NCBI GenBank assembly: GCA_937949945.1
Contig: CALFEQ010000153.1
Span: 62,001 to 126,000 of the forward strand
DNA length: 64,000 nucleotides
Direction: 5' to 3'
DNA from: an uncultured Myxococcales bacterium
GTDB taxonomy: Bacteria > Myxococcota_A > Polyangia > Polyangiales > Polyangiaceae
Part shown: positions 33,772-42,252 of the stretch, one piece after another
Numbering within the stretch: position 1 is the stretch's first letter
Layout: every line of letters begins with the position of its first letter
The notes under the pieces: model-generated
What the model was told of the DNA's origin: nothing
The model's input: only the letters and a program-made list of their open reading frames with translations
The model's database searches: none
Position numbers and translations under genes: made by a program

Positions 33772-34659
33772 TCACGCGGCATGGATCGTGGCGGCGTGGA
33801 GCGCACCGTCCCGGACGTCGTACAGGCGGACGCGCGGTGTGTCCTCCGCGCCGTCGCAGGTGGCGGGCGCCCCGAACGCCCGCGTCGGCACGGCGTCCCC
33901 GTCGGTCTTGGGGATCAGGCGCAGGCGTCCCGGACGTGTGCGCGCGCCCGACGTCGCGAGGATGCGATCGAACACACGATGGAGGTGCCCGTGCAGGAGC
34001 TGGAGCCGCGGCTGGCGGGCGAGGAGCTCGAGGACCTCGGCGGCGCCGCGGAGGCCGTCCACCCAACGCACGATGGGTGAGACGTGCGGATGGAACGGCG
34101 GATGGTGGGTGACGAGCACGAGCGCCTTCTCTCGGAACGCGGGATCGTTCGCGCGGCGCTCGACGGCCTCGACCATCGCGCGTGTGAAGATGCCGCGCGA
34201 GCTCGTGATCGATTGGAAGCACGTCGTGTCGATGGGCAGGATGGCCACCGCCCCTCGATCGACGACCTTCCCTGCCGAGCCGGCGCTGCCCGTGCGGAAG
34301 CGAGCGAGCGGACCTTCGAGCGCCTTCCGCCATGCATCCGCGCGCGTGTACGCGTCGTGGTTGCCCGGCACGAGGGTGACGCTCTCGGCGGGGAGGCGAG
34401 CCTCGTGCAGGACCTCCGCGAACTGCTCGAACTCGGCCCCCGAGCCGACCTCGGTGAGGTCGCCCGAGATGACGAAGTGCTGAGCGCCGCTCGCCTTCGC
34501 GAGCGCTAGCGCTCGCGACAGCCGCCGCCTGCGCTGTGCCGGATCGACCGAGCGCCCCACGCTCAAGAACCGGGTGACGAATCGATAGCTCGCGTGCCGT
34601 GTGGCGGCTCGTGCGTCGAGGAGGTGGACGTCCGAGAGGTGAGCGATGCGTCGGATCAA
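33772..34659 (-). CDS. Calcineurin-like metallophosphoesterase
   Basis: 295 residues from a TTG at 34659 preceded by AGGAGCACC; translation enters the fold at once (IRRIAHLSDVHLLD). Metal motifs: LSDVHL, ISGDLTEVG, VPGNHDAY, VTHHPPFH and LLHGHLHRVF, the class III cyclic-nucleotide phosphodiesterase-like arrangement (CpdA/Icc-related, GDxT...GNHD...GHxH). The substrate cannot be named. The long upstream gap (about 200 nt) holds an 18-bp palindrome at 34782-34799, so this gene probably has its own promoter. Confidence 0.9.
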   Translation of the reverse strand: MIRRIAHLSDVHLLDARAATRHASYRFVTRFLSVGRSVDPAQRRRRLSRALALAKASGAQHFVISGDLTEVGSGAEFEQFAEVLHEARLPAESVTLVPGNHDAYTRADAWRKALEGPLARFRTGSAGSAGKVVDRGAVAILPIDTTCFQSITSSRGIFTRAMVEAVERRANDPAFREKALVLVTHHPPFHPHVSPIVRWVDGLRGAAEVLELLARQPRLQLLHGHLHRVFDRILATSGARTRPGRLRLIPKTDGDAVPTRAFGAPATCDGAEDTPRVRLYDVRDGALHAATIHAA

Positions 34660-34781
34660 GGTGCTCCTGGCCGTGCTCGTCCGTGCTCGACGCGCCGGCC
34701 GAGCCCGAGCGATCGAGTGCGAATGGTGATTCGCGGCTCTCTAAACAATGGATCATGCAGCGCCTTATCGCCATGTAGGTT

Positions 34782-34799
34782 TGCGAAAGATCTTTCGCA
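34782..34799. promoter_or_regulatory. Perfect 18-bp palindrome TGCGAAAGATCTTTCGCA
   Basis: It is fully self-complementary and AT-rich for this genome. It lies in the 203-nt gap between the inositol monophosphatase stop (34863) and the metallophosphoesterase start (34659), about 123 nt upstream of the latter. This is the typical size and symmetry of a dimeric regulator's operator. With no loop it is a poor terminator. Confidence 0.5.
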
Positions 34800-34862
34800 C
34801 CAGGGTCGCAGGCGGGCGCGCCGTCGAGGGCAGCCGGTCGCGGGCGGAGGCCGAAGAGGCGG

Positions 34863-35741
34863 TCAGCGTGGTCGCACGCGCGCGAGCTCGGACACGAGCT
34901 CGTCGTGGATGGCGCCGTTCGTCGCGATGACGTGACCGGTCTCGATGCAGGCCGAGCCGCCGTCGAAGTCGGTGACGCGTCCGCCGGCCGCGCGCACGAT
35001 GGCGATGCCTGCGGCGATGTCCCATGGCGAGAGCTTCCGCTCCCAGTAGCCCTCGTACGTCCCGTCGGCGACCAAGCAGAGATCGAGCGCGGCCGAGCCG
35101 CACCTCCGCACGGCCTGGCACTTCTTCTTGATGGTGACGAATGCGTCGAAGTTGTTGTCGAGGCTCGTTCGGCGGTCGTAGGGGAATCCGGTCGCGAGCA
35201 GCGCGTCCGAGAGCGATGCCGTCGTGCTGACGGCGCACGGCTCCTCGACGATTCGCAGACGGGCGGCTTCCTCGAAGGCAATGGCGAGATCGGCCGTTCG
35301 GCGGACGGCGTGACGCTCTCCCGTCGCAGCGATCCATCCGAACCACTCGATCCCGAGCGGCGGCGAGATCACGACGCCGAGCACGGGTTGCCCTGCGACG
35401 CAGAGCCCGACGGACACGCACCAGAACGGGTGCCCGTGGACGAAGTTGGTCGTCCCGTCGACCGGGTCGACGTAGAAGACCGCCTCGCGAGCCGCTTCGA
35501 GCGTGCCGCCCTCCTCCTCTCCCACGATCGCGAACGGCAGCTCGGAGCCGAGGCGTTTCCGGAGCAGCGCCTCGCTCTCGCGATCGAACTCCGTGACGAG
35601 GTCGACCGCGCCCTTGTGCTCGACCGCCGGCCTGCGCCGGAAGCCGCCGGCGACGAGCGCAGCGGCGTCCTTCGCGGCGGCGCGCGCGATCGCGAGCACT
35701 CTCTCGAGGCCCTCCTTGGTCGTGGGATCGGGCGCGATCAT
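34863..35741 (-). CDS. Inositol monophosphatase family protein
   Basis: 292 residues, ATG at 35741, 3 nt after the mpl stop. The IMPase metal and active-site motifs are complete: VGEEEGG (Glu75-Glu76), DPVDGTTNF (Asp92, Asp95), the CGSAALDLC region and SPWDIAAG with the third-metal Asp. A Thr-xx-Glu-Asp-type position in the N-terminus (DLVTEFDRE) supports catalysis. Likely substrates are inositol-1-phosphate, histidinol phosphate or 3'-phosphoadenosine-like compounds; these cannot be told apart here. It is in a tight operon with mpl and the lipoprotein at 37238. Confidence 0.92.
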   Translation of the reverse strand: MIAPDPTTKEGLERVLAIARAAAKDAAALVAGGFRRRPAVEHKGAVDLVTEFDRESEALLRKRLGSELPFAIVGEEEGGTLEAAREAVFYVDPVDGTTNFVHGHPFWCVSVGLCVAGQPVLGVVISPPLGIEWFGWIAATGERHAVRRTADLAIAFEEAARLRIVEEPCAVSTTASLSDALLATGFPYDRRTSLDNNFDAFVTIKKKCQAVRRCGSAALDLCLVADGTYEGYWERKLSPWDIAAGIAIVRAAGGRVTDFDGGSACIETGHVIATNGAIHDELVSELARVRPR

Positions 35742-35744
35742 GAA

Positions 35745-37235
35745 TCACTCCGGTGTCGAGCGTCGCTCGAGCTCGCGCACGAGGCGTGCGTGGATTCCGC
35801 CGAACGCGCCGTTCGAGAGCAGCGCGACCACGTCTCCGGCGCGTGCCTCCTCGGCGATGGTCTGGATGATCGCCTCGATGCTGGGCGCCGCCAGCGCCTT
35901 CGAGCCGATCTCGCGCGAGAGCCTGTCGAGATCGAGCCGCTCGGCTTCGGGCACGTTCGTGCGGCCGAGCGGCGCGAAGATCACGCGATCCGCCGCCCCG
36001 AAGGCCTTGGCGTACGCCTCCTGGTGGAGGTTCCGGCAGGCCGTCGCGCTGCGCGGCTCGAACACGGCCCAGAGCCGGCCCTCGGGATGCCGCGACCGAA
36101 GGGCGCGGAGCGTCTCGTCGACCGCCGTCGGGTGGTGGGCGAAGTCGTCGTAGATCGCGATCCCGGAAGGGGTGCCGACGAGGTCCTGCCGCCGCCGGAC
36201 GCCCGCGAAGCGCGCGAGCGCGGAGCGCGCCTTCTCGACGTCGACTCCGAATCCTTCGGCGCAGGCGGCGATCGCCGCGACCGCGTTCCGGACGTTGTGC
36301 TCTCCGGGCACGGGGAGCGCGAACCTCCCGCACGACATTCCGCCGACGAACAGATCGAACGGCTGCGCGCCCGTCACGGGATCGGCGGGCACCATCGCCG
36401 CGAGCCACGTGGGCGTGACGTCGCCCGTGTCGTCGCCGTCGATCGCGTAGAAGGTGACGCGCGCCTTCGCGTGCTCGTTCACGATCGCGCGCGCCCGGGC
36501 GTCGTGCGCGTCGACGACGAGGAGGCCGCCTTCCGGCACCTTGCTCGCGAGCTCGGCGAACTGTGCCTCGTAGACCTCCGCCGACGGATAGATGTCGACG
36601 TGATCGTGCTCGACGCTCGTGACGATCACCACGTCCTCGTCCGAGCCGCCGACGTAGTCGAGGAACTTGGGCTTCTTGTGCCAGTAGACCGCGTCGTACT
36701 CGTCACCTTCGACGACGAACGGCGCCTTGAGCACGCCGCTCGGCGCCGCCGGGGAAGAGCTCGCGACGAGCTTCTTCTTCGTGCTCGGCGCGCGCGCGCC
36801 CGACGGGAAGTTCTTCGGCAGCCCGCCGATGAAGAAGCCCGGCTCGAGCCCCGCCGTCTCGAGGATCCAGGCGCACATCGACGATGTGGTCGTCTTGCCG
36901 TGCGTTCCCGTCACGACGAGCGCGCGCCTCCCGGCGAGGAAGCGCTCGCGCAGCGTGCCGGACATGCTCGCGCGCGGCAGGTCGAGCTCGACCGCGCGCA
37001 CCGCCTCCGGGTTGTCCCGCCGGATGGCGTTGCCGATGACGACGAGCTCGAGATCGCGCCCGATGTTCTCGGGGTTCCATCCGCGCAAGCATCGGATGCC
37101 CGCGGCCTCGAGCGCCGGGCCCATCGGAGGATCGAACGCGACGTCGGAGCCGCTCACGTCGTGCCCGGCGTCGCGCAGGAGCATCGCGAGCTGCCCCATC
37201 CCCGTGCCGGCGACACCGACGAGGTGAATGCGCAT
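35745..37235 (-). CDS. mpl: UDP-N-acetylmuramate:L-Ala-gamma-D-Glu-meso-DAP ligase (Mpl)
   Basis: 496 residues, ATG at 37235. Mur ligase order: N-terminal Rossmann domain (MRIHLVGVAGTGMGQLAML), P-loop GTHGKTTT at 110-117, central ATPase with EGDEYD and the VEHDHVDIY segment, and a C-terminal domain with DDFAHHPTAV and FEPRSATACRNLHQ. These features, including an FEPRS motif and the MGQLA variant, favour Mpl over MurC. Mpl ligates recycled tripeptide to UDP-MurNAc and so short-cuts wall synthesis. It pairs conceptually with the AmiE/NamZ fusion at 5032. It is the middle gene of a three-gene cluster with 2- and 3-nt gaps. Confidence 0.9.
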   Translation of the reverse strand: MRIHLVGVAGTGMGQLAMLLRDAGHDVSGSDVAFDPPMGPALEAAGIRCLRGWNPENIGRDLELVVIGNAIRRDNPEAVRAVELDLPRASMSGTLRERFLAGRRALVVTGTHGKTTTSSMCAWILETAGLEPGFFIGGLPKNFPSGARAPSTKKKLVASSSPAAPSGVLKAPFVVEGDEYDAVYWHKKPKFLDYVGGSDEDVVIVTSVEHDHVDIYPSAEVYEAQFAELASKVPEGGLLVVDAHDARARAIVNEHAKARVTFYAIDGDDTGDVTPTWLAAMVPADPVTGAQPFDLFVGGMSCGRFALPVPGEHNVRNAVAAIAACAEGFGVDVEKARSALARFAGVRRRQDLVGTPSGIAIYDDFAHHPTAVDETLRALRSRHPEGRLWAVFEPRSATACRNLHQEAYAKAFGAADRVIFAPLGRTNVPEAERLDLDRLSREIGSKALAAPSIEAIIQTIAEEARAGDVVALLSNGAFGGIHARLVRELERRSTPE

Positions 37236-37237
37236 GG

Positions 37238-37738
37238 CTAGTCACCGATCTTGGTGAGGATCTGAGGTGCGCCCGGCGCGCTCTTCGGGGTGAGCGTCAT
37301 GGTCGTGCTCTGGATGGCGAATTCGTACGTCGCGAGGCGCAGCGAGCCGCTGCAGGTCGTGCGGATGCCGGAAGCATTTCCGGTGGTCTGGAAGGCAAGC
37401 GCGGTTCCCGGCGTGAAGCTCCCGGTCTTCGCGTCGAGCGCGTCGGTCTCGAGCGTCGTCGTCTGGCCCGTCACGAGCGGCGTCGCCCCGTCGAAGTTGT
37501 ACGTGCAGCGCGTGCCCGCGATGAGCTTGCCGTCCGTGAAGCGGAAGCGCAGGTTCGCCTCCCCCTCGTTCGACGTCTGCGTGATGCCCCAGACACCGCG
37601 GAGCACGTCGGGCGTCGGGGGCGGCAGCGGATCGAAGAGGGACTCGTACTCCGGACGGGCCGGTTCGTCCGTGCTCGAGCACGCCCAGAGGAAGAGTACC
37701 GAGCCCAGCACAGGTCGCAACGAGGAGAGTGACCTCAT
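37238..37738 (-). CDS. Small lipoprotein preceding mpl
   Basis: 166 residues, ATG at 37738. Signal MRSLSSLRPVLGSVLFLWAC (Cys20), short Pro-rich linker, then a beta-rich domain of about 115 residues: VLRGVWGITQTSNEGEANLRFRFTDGKLIAGTRC, TTTLETDALD, CSGSLRLATYEFAIQSTTMTLTP. The pattern resembles lipocalin/META-like small lipoproteins, much like the one at 12422, but no family is certain. The stop lies 2 nt before the mpl start, so the genes are almost certainly co-transcribed. Confidence 0.78.
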   Translation of the reverse strand: MRSLSSLRPVLGSVLFLWACSSTDEPARPEYESLFDPLPPPTPDVLRGVWGITQTSNEGEANLRFRFTDGKLIAGTRCTYNFDGATPLVTGQTTTLETDALDAKTGSFTPGTALAFQTTGNASGIRTTCSGSLRLATYEFAIQSTTMTLTPKSAPGAPQILTKIGD

Positions 37739-37806
37739 GCGCCAAGGTTAGCAGCTCAGCCGTTCCCAGGTTCAGTCATGGGGCCTCGGCAACGCGGGCC
37801 TCGGCC

Positions 37807-38445
37807 TCAGCGCTCGATCGCGTAGCACCGCTCCTTCAGCGCCACGCCCGCTTCGCGGAAGCGCGGGCCGTCGGTCGGCGCCTCGTCGATGGCGGCGACG
37901 CGCGAGTCGGCCCAGAGCGCGCGGAGCTCGTCCTCGAGCACGGCGAACGGCGGCCCCTCGAGCTGGCTCTGCGCGTACTCGAACGTGACGACGAGCCCGG
38001 GCGCGCCGGCAGGGAGGAGCTCGCGCAGGTGGGCGACGTAGCGCCGTCGCGTCTCGGGCGGGAGGGCGACGATCGCGGCGCGGTCGTAGAGCGCGTCGAC
38101 CGGGCCGAGGTCGTTTCTCGTGCAGGCGAAGAAATTCGCCGCCAGGATCCGGACGCCGCCCGCCGCGTAGGCGCGGACGCCCTCGCGGAGATCGTCGACC
38201 TGCGGCTCGAGCGCGTGCTCGGCGAAGAACGCCTCGACGGCGTCCTCCACGGCCTCGACGCCCACGACCTCGTGGCCGCGTGCGGCCAGGAACGCCATGT
38301 CCTCGGCCTTCCCGCAGAGCGGCACGAGCACGCGCCGCTTCTCCCCGAGCCGACCGACGTGCTTGGCGAGGAACGCGTTGGTGCGGCCCTCGTGGAAGCC
38401 GATGCGGCCCTCCTTCCAGCGCGCCGCCCAGTACTCGATGTCCAT
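37807..38445 (-). CDS. tpm: Thiopurine S-methyltransferase family protein
   Basis: 212 residues from the ATG at 38445; another ATG 21 nt upstream is possible. TPMT family marks: the N-terminal MDIEYWAARWKEGRIGFHEG, the SAM-binding VLVPLCGKAEDMAFLAARGHEVVGVEA, then DALYDRAAIVALPPETRRRYVAHL. Length is near the bacterial norm (about 218). Bacterial homologues methylate selenium or tellurium compounds or thiols. Which substrate applies is open. It is divergent from lat with only 52 nt between starts, so promoters must overlap. Confidence 0.9.
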   Translation of the reverse strand: MDIEYWAARWKEGRIGFHEGRTNAFLAKHVGRLGEKRRVLVPLCGKAEDMAFLAARGHEVVGVEAVEDAVEAFFAEHALEPQVDDLREGVRAYAAGGVRILAANFFACTRNDLGPVDALYDRAAIVALPPETRRRYVAHLRELLPAGAPGLVVTFEYAQSQLEGPPFAVLEDELRALWADSRVAAIDEAPTDGPRFREAGVALKERCYAIER

Positions 38446-38497
38446 CGATGCGCATCCTGCTCGCATCCGACCGCGATGTCGAGGTAAGAGCTTGGGA

Positions 38498-39832
38498 ATG
38501 TTCCGGCGTTCGCAGATCTCGAGCGCGGAGGTCCACGACACCCTCCGCCGACACATCCTCGTCGACGGCTATCCCATCGTCATCGACCTCGAGAAGAGCC
38601 GCGGATCGATCGTGAAGGACTCGCTCTCGGGGCGGGAGTTCGTCGACTTCTACACGTTCTTCGCGTCGAACCCGCTCGGGTTCAACCATCCGAGCATCCT
38701 CGACGAGCGCACGCGGGAGCGCCTCGCGCGTGTGTCGCTCGTGAAGGTCGCGAACTCCGACAAGTACACGACGTACTACGCCGAGTTCGTCGATACGCTC
38801 GAGCGAACGGCCGCACCGCCGGAGCTTCCGAAGTACTTCTTCATCGAGGGCGGCGCGCTCGCGGTCGAGAACGCGCTCAAGACTGCGTTCGACTGGAAGG
38901 TGCGGAAGAACCTGGCCGCCGGCAGGGGAGAGAAGGGCCACAAGATCCTCCACTTCGAGCACGCGTTCCACGGGCGGTCGGGCTACACGATGAGCCTGAC
39001 GAACACGGACCCGAACAAGGTCGCGTACTTCCCCAAGTTCGACTGGCCGCGCATCCCGTCGCCGATGATCCGCTTCCCGCTCGAGAAGCACCTCGCCGAC
39101 GTCGAGGCGCGCGAGAAGGCCGCGATCGAGGCGGCCGAGGCTGCGTTCGACGCGAACCCGCACGACATCGCCGCGATCATCATCGAGCCCATCCAGAGCG
39201 AGGGCGGCGACAACCACTTCCGGCCCGAGTTCTTCCGTGAGCTCCGCCGCCTCGCGGACGAGCGCGACGCCCTCCTCATCTACGACGAGGTCCAGACCGG
39301 CGTCGGCAGCACCGGCAAGTGGTGGGCTTACCAGCACCACGGCGTCGCGCCGGACATCGTGAGCTTCGCGAAGAAGATGCAGGTCGGCGGCATCCTCGTC
39401 GGCAACCGCATCGACGAGGTCGAGGACAACGTCTTCAAGAAGCCGAGCCGCATCAACTCGACCTGGGGCGGCGGCCTCGTCGACATGGTCCGCGCGACGC
39501 GCATCCTCGAGATCATCGTCGAGGAGAACCTCCTCGAGAACGCCCGCGCGCGCGGTGAACAGCTCCTCGCGGGGCTTCGCGAGATCGAGCAGCGCCACCC
39601 CATCGTCGACAACACGCGCGGGCAGGGCCTCATGTGCGCGCTCGACCTGCCGGATGCGGACACGCGTCAGGCCGTGATGAAGCGCTGCTTCGAGGACGGC
39701 ATGCTCGTCCTGCCGTGTGGTCCGCGGTCGATCCGCTTCCGCCCGTGCCTCACCGTCGACGCCGAGATCATCGCCGAGGGCCTCAAGCGCCTCGAGAAGG
39801 CGATCACCGAGGTCGAGGCCCAGCGGAAGTGA
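38498..39832 (+). CDS. lat: L-lysine 6-transaminase
   Basis: 444 residues from the ATG at 38498 (MFRRSQISSAEVHDTLRRHIL), chosen over the longer upstream frame that runs through the divergent promoter. A class III PLP aminotransferase with lysine 6-aminotransferase hallmarks: VDLEKSRGS-like start (IDLEKSRGSIVKD), FIEGGALAVENALKTAFDWKVR, FEHAFHGRSGYTMSLTNT, EPIQSEGGDNHFR, IYDEVQTGVGSTGKWWA, and the PLP lysine in SFAKKMQVGG. It moves the epsilon-amino group of lysine to 2-oxoglutarate, giving a precursor of alpha-aminoadipate. In actinomycetes Lat feeds cephamycin; no beta-lactam genes are seen here, so lysine breakdown is likely. A strong hairpin follows. Confidence 0.93.
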   Translation: MFRRSQISSAEVHDTLRRHILVDGYPIVIDLEKSRGSIVKDSLSGREFVDFYTFFASNPLGFNHPSILDERTRERLARVSLVKVANSDKYTTYYAEFVDTLERTAAPPELPKYFFIEGGALAVENALKTAFDWKVRKNLAAGRGEKGHKILHFEHAFHGRSGYTMSLTNTDPNKVAYFPKFDWPRIPSPMIRFPLEKHLADVEAREKAAIEAAEAAFDANPHDIAAIIIEPIQSEGGDNHFRPEFFRELRRLADERDALLIYDEVQTGVGSTGKWWAYQHHGVAPDIVSFAKKMQVGGILVGNRIDEVEDNVFKKPSRINSTWGGGLVDMVRATRILEIIVEENLLENARARGEQLLAGLREIEQRHPIVDNTRGQGLMCALDLPDADTRQAVMKRCFEDGMLVLPCGPRSIRFRPCLTVDAEIIAEGLKRLEKAITEVEAQRK

Positions 39833-39850
39833 CGATCTTCCGCCAGCGTC

Positions 39851-39896
39851 GCTCGCGCCTGCACGCTCGGCGTCCCCGACGCGTGCGGGCGCGAGC
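39851..39896 (+). terminator. Terminator-like hairpin after lat
   Basis: GCTCGCGCCTGCACGC (39851-39866) pairs with GCGTGCGGGCGCGAGC (39881-39896) over 16 positions with one G-U pair. Inner TCGG/CCGA extends the stem. It begins 18 nt after the stop. No T-run follows, as is usual for this genome. Confidence 0.65.
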
Positions 39897-40009
39897 TCGC
39901 GCTCGAAACCGCATCGCGATCCCCGTCGTCACGCCGCGACTCGAACCAGTTGCGTACTTTCGACCGACCTCGTATTCAGGCGAAACGAACGAGGTTTCGG
40001 AGGGGATCC

Positions 40010-40801
40010 ATGGGGGATCGTGACGAGGGGGGGCTGGACGCGGACGTCGTCACGGAGCTGCTCGACGAGCTCCAGGACGGCGTGCAGGTTCTTTCGCCGG
40101 AGTGGCGGTACCTCTACGTGAACGAGGTCGTCGCCCGGCAGGGGCGGAGGTCGCGCCGTGAGCTGCTCGGCAAGACGATGATGGAGGTCTACCCGGGCAT
40201 CGACGAGACGCCGATGTTCGCCGTCCTCTCGCGGTGCATGCGCGACCGCGTCGCCGAGACGATGGAGAACGAGTTCGTCCACGACGACAAGAGCCGTTCG
40301 TGGTTCGAGCTCCGCATTCGACCGTGTCGCCTCGGGCTCGTCGTCGTGTCCCTGGACATCACGGAGCGCAAGGCCGTCGAGACGCAGATGAAGGAGGCCT
40401 ACGCGCGTGCTCTGCGCGAGCTGATCACGCCCGTGATCCGCCTCCACGCCGGGGTGCTCCTCGTCCCGCTGATCGGCTCGCTGGACGACGAGCGCATGTC
40501 GAGGGTGGCGGAGAACGTCCTCGAGCGCGTCGAGAAGGAGGGGGCGAAGGTCGTCATCTTCGACGTGGCCGGGGTCCCGACGATGGACACGCTGGTCGCG
40601 CAGTACCTCATGCAGACGACCAAGATGATCCGTCTCCTCGGCGCACGCGTGATCGTGACCGGCCTCGCGGCGGCGGCGGCTCGGACCATCGTGCAGCTCG
40701 GCGTCGACCTGTCCACCGTCGAGACGAGGAGCCACCTCTCGGAGGGGATCGAGCTCGCTCTCGCGCACGTCGGGCGGGTCATCGCCGCCCAGGCGCGGTA
40801 G
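40010..40801 (+). CDS. PAS-STAS regulator (RsbR/stressosome-like)
   Basis: 263 residues from the ATG at 40010 with GGAGGGG upstream. Residues about 10-125 are a PAS domain (LDELQDGVQVLSPEWRYLYVNEVVA, GKTMMEVYPGI, LVVVSLDITERK). A short helical linker leads to a STAS domain (about 140-255: ITPVIRLHAGVLLVPLIG, VVIFDVAGVPTMDTLVAQYLMQ, GARVIVTGL). The VPTMDT segment holds the Thr that partner kinases phosphorylate in RsbR/RsbS proteins. No RsbT-type kinase is nearby. A hairpin (CGAAAC 39981-39986, GTTTCG 39994-39999) sits directly before the ribosome site and could modulate translation. Confidence 0.88.
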   Translation: MGDRDEGGLDADVVTELLDELQDGVQVLSPEWRYLYVNEVVARQGRRSRRELLGKTMMEVYPGIDETPMFAVLSRCMRDRVAETMENEFVHDDKSRSWFELRIRPCRLGLVVVSLDITERKAVETQMKEAYARALRELITPVIRLHAGVLLVPLIGSLDDERMSRVAENVLERVEKEGAKVVIFDVAGVPTMDTLVAQYLMQTTKMIRLLGARVIVTGLAAAAARTIVQLGVDLSTVETRSHLSEGIELALAHVGRVIAAQAR

Positions 40802-40906
40802 CCCGTCCCGGACGGTCGCTCACGCGGTCTTCGCGCGCCGGCGCACGGTCGTGCTCGTGCTCGTCGTCGCGAGCTTCGGGAAGTAGAATCGCGCCGACTC
40901 AGACCT

Positions 40907-41518
40907 GTGAGACGCCGCGACGAGCTTCTCGCATGGATTCGGGCGCTGCCCGAGGACGAGGTCGACGACGCGGTCGAGCGCGCGCTCGGTCTGCCTCCGC
41001 GCTCGCCGGCGCCCCCGCTGGGCGAGCATCTCATCGGCTACTTCCCGTCGGCCGTCCCGGCGATCCTCGAGGCGATCGAGCTCGTGCCGATCCGAGCGTC
41101 GAACGTCGTCATCGACCTGGGCGCCGGTCTCGGCAAGGTGTGTCTCCTCGTGCACCTCGCGACGGGCGCGCGCTGCATCGGCGTCGAGCTCCAGCCCGAG
41201 CTCGTCGCCGCGGCGCGGGCGGCGTCGGAACGTCTAGGGCTTCGGGACGACGACGTGCGGTTCGTCGAAGGCGACGTACGCGAGGTCGACGAATGGCTCC
41301 TCCGCGAAGCGGACGTGTTCTACATGTTCACGCCCTTCCGCGGGCCCGCGCTCGATGCGGTCCTCGCGCGGCTCGAACGCGTCGCCGCGAGCAAGCGCAT
41401 CACGGTCGCCTCGCTCGGCTTCGACATCGAGCGTCCGAGCGGGGGCGTTCACCGGCCGATCCGCTGGCTCGAGCGGCGCGCGACTCGGTCGTGGCTCGCG
41501 ATCTACGACGCGCGCTGA
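40907..41518 (+). CDS. SAM-dependent methyltransferase, class I
   Basis: 203 residues from a GTG at 40907. A short helical N-terminus precedes the Rossmann core: motif I VVIDLGAGLGKVCLL (about 66-80), the acidic end of strand 2 in CIGVELQPEL, and VRFVEGDVREVD. ADVFYMFTPFRGPAL replaces the usual motif IV. The fold resembles DOT1-like/class I methyltransferases. Substrate unknown. Its 3' end overlaps the opposing methyltransferase (stop at 41503) by 16 nt. The two share the DLG[AS]GLG-[KR]-V pattern and may be distant paralogues. Confidence 0.82.
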   Translation: MRRRDELLAWIRALPEDEVDDAVERALGLPPRSPAPPLGEHLIGYFPSAVPAILEAIELVPIRASNVVIDLGAGLGKVCLLVHLATGARCIGVELQPELVAAARAASERLGLRDDDVRFVEGDVREVDEWLLREADVFYMFTPFRGPALDAVLARLERVAASKRITVASLGFDIERPSGGVHRPIRWLERRATRSWLAIYDAR

Positions 41519-42237
41519 GTGGCCGGCGCGGTCGCCGGGGTCTCGTAGAAGGCGATGCCGCACCGGTACCAGTTGAACCAGCGCAGCTTCTCGTACGGGA
41601 TCGCGGCGGGCCAGTCGGCGTACTTGCGGAACAGCGAAGACTCCGCGAGCACGTGCTCGAACCGTGGATTGATGTATGCGAAGCGGATCCTGCGGGGACG
41701 TTCGCGCCACGAGAGCTCGATCTTGTCGAGCACCTTCTTCAGCGTTCCGGGGCCGAAGGAGTGGTACAGCGTCACGGCCGTCACGTCGGAGAAATCGAAC
41801 TCCTCCGCGTACATCTGCCGGAAGACGACGTTCGGGAACTTCGCACGGCGGCGGGCCAGGTTGGCCTCCGCGCCGGCGTGCAAGATGCCGTCGAACTCGA
41901 CGCCGACCGCCTTGCCGACGCCGTACCAGCTCGCGGCGAACACCACTCTGCCGAGCCCCGATCCGAGGTCGACGAGGACGTCGTCCTTCGACAGCTCCAA
42001 CTGCCGGAACACCTTGAACAGCCGGAGATAGGAGAAGGGCACGAACTCGTTGCGGAGGGCGGGATCCTTCTGGGAGTCTCCGGTGGGCTTGTAGCCCAGC
42101 GCGTAAGACGTGGAGACGCCGAGCCACCAATCCATGAGCTCGTCGGCCGGGTACCGCATCCTGTAACGGAGCCTGCGTCCGCGGAGCCTGCCCAACAGGC
42201 CACGCTTCTCCGGACTTGCTTGCGGCGAGCTCGGCAT
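41503..42237 (-). CDS. SAM-dependent methyltransferase, class I (DOT1-like core)
   Basis: 244 residues, ATG at 42237 preceded by a strong GAGGAGGTGACC site. An N-terminal region of about 80 residues with WWLGVSTSYALGYKPTGDS precedes the core: motif I VLVDLGSGLGRVVFAA, GVEFDGILHAGAEANL, VVFRQMYAEEFDFSDVTAVTLYHSFGPGTLKKVL. The C-terminus is rich in aromatic residues (EKLRWFNWYRCGIAFY). Substrate unknown. It starts 15 nt after the ClpB-like gene on the same strand, so the two are likely one operon. Confidence 0.83.
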   Translation of the reverse strand: MPSSPQASPEKRGLLGRLRGRRLRYRMRYPADELMDWWLGVSTSYALGYKPTGDSQKDPALRNEFVPFSYLRLFKVFRQLELSKDDVLVDLGSGLGRVVFAASWYGVGKAVGVEFDGILHAGAEANLARRRAKFPNVVFRQMYAEEFDFSDVTAVTLYHSFGPGTLKKVLDKIELSWRERPRRIRFAYINPRFEHVLAESSLFRKYADWPAAIPYEKLRWFNWYRCGIAFYETPATAPATQRAS

Positions 42238-42252
42238 CGGTCACCTCCTCCG

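Noticed and set aside
39925..39960. tRNA-like T-loop sequence GGTTCGAGTC on the minus strand
   Set aside because: No acceptor stem, anticodon arm or D-arm can be built around it, so it is chance.
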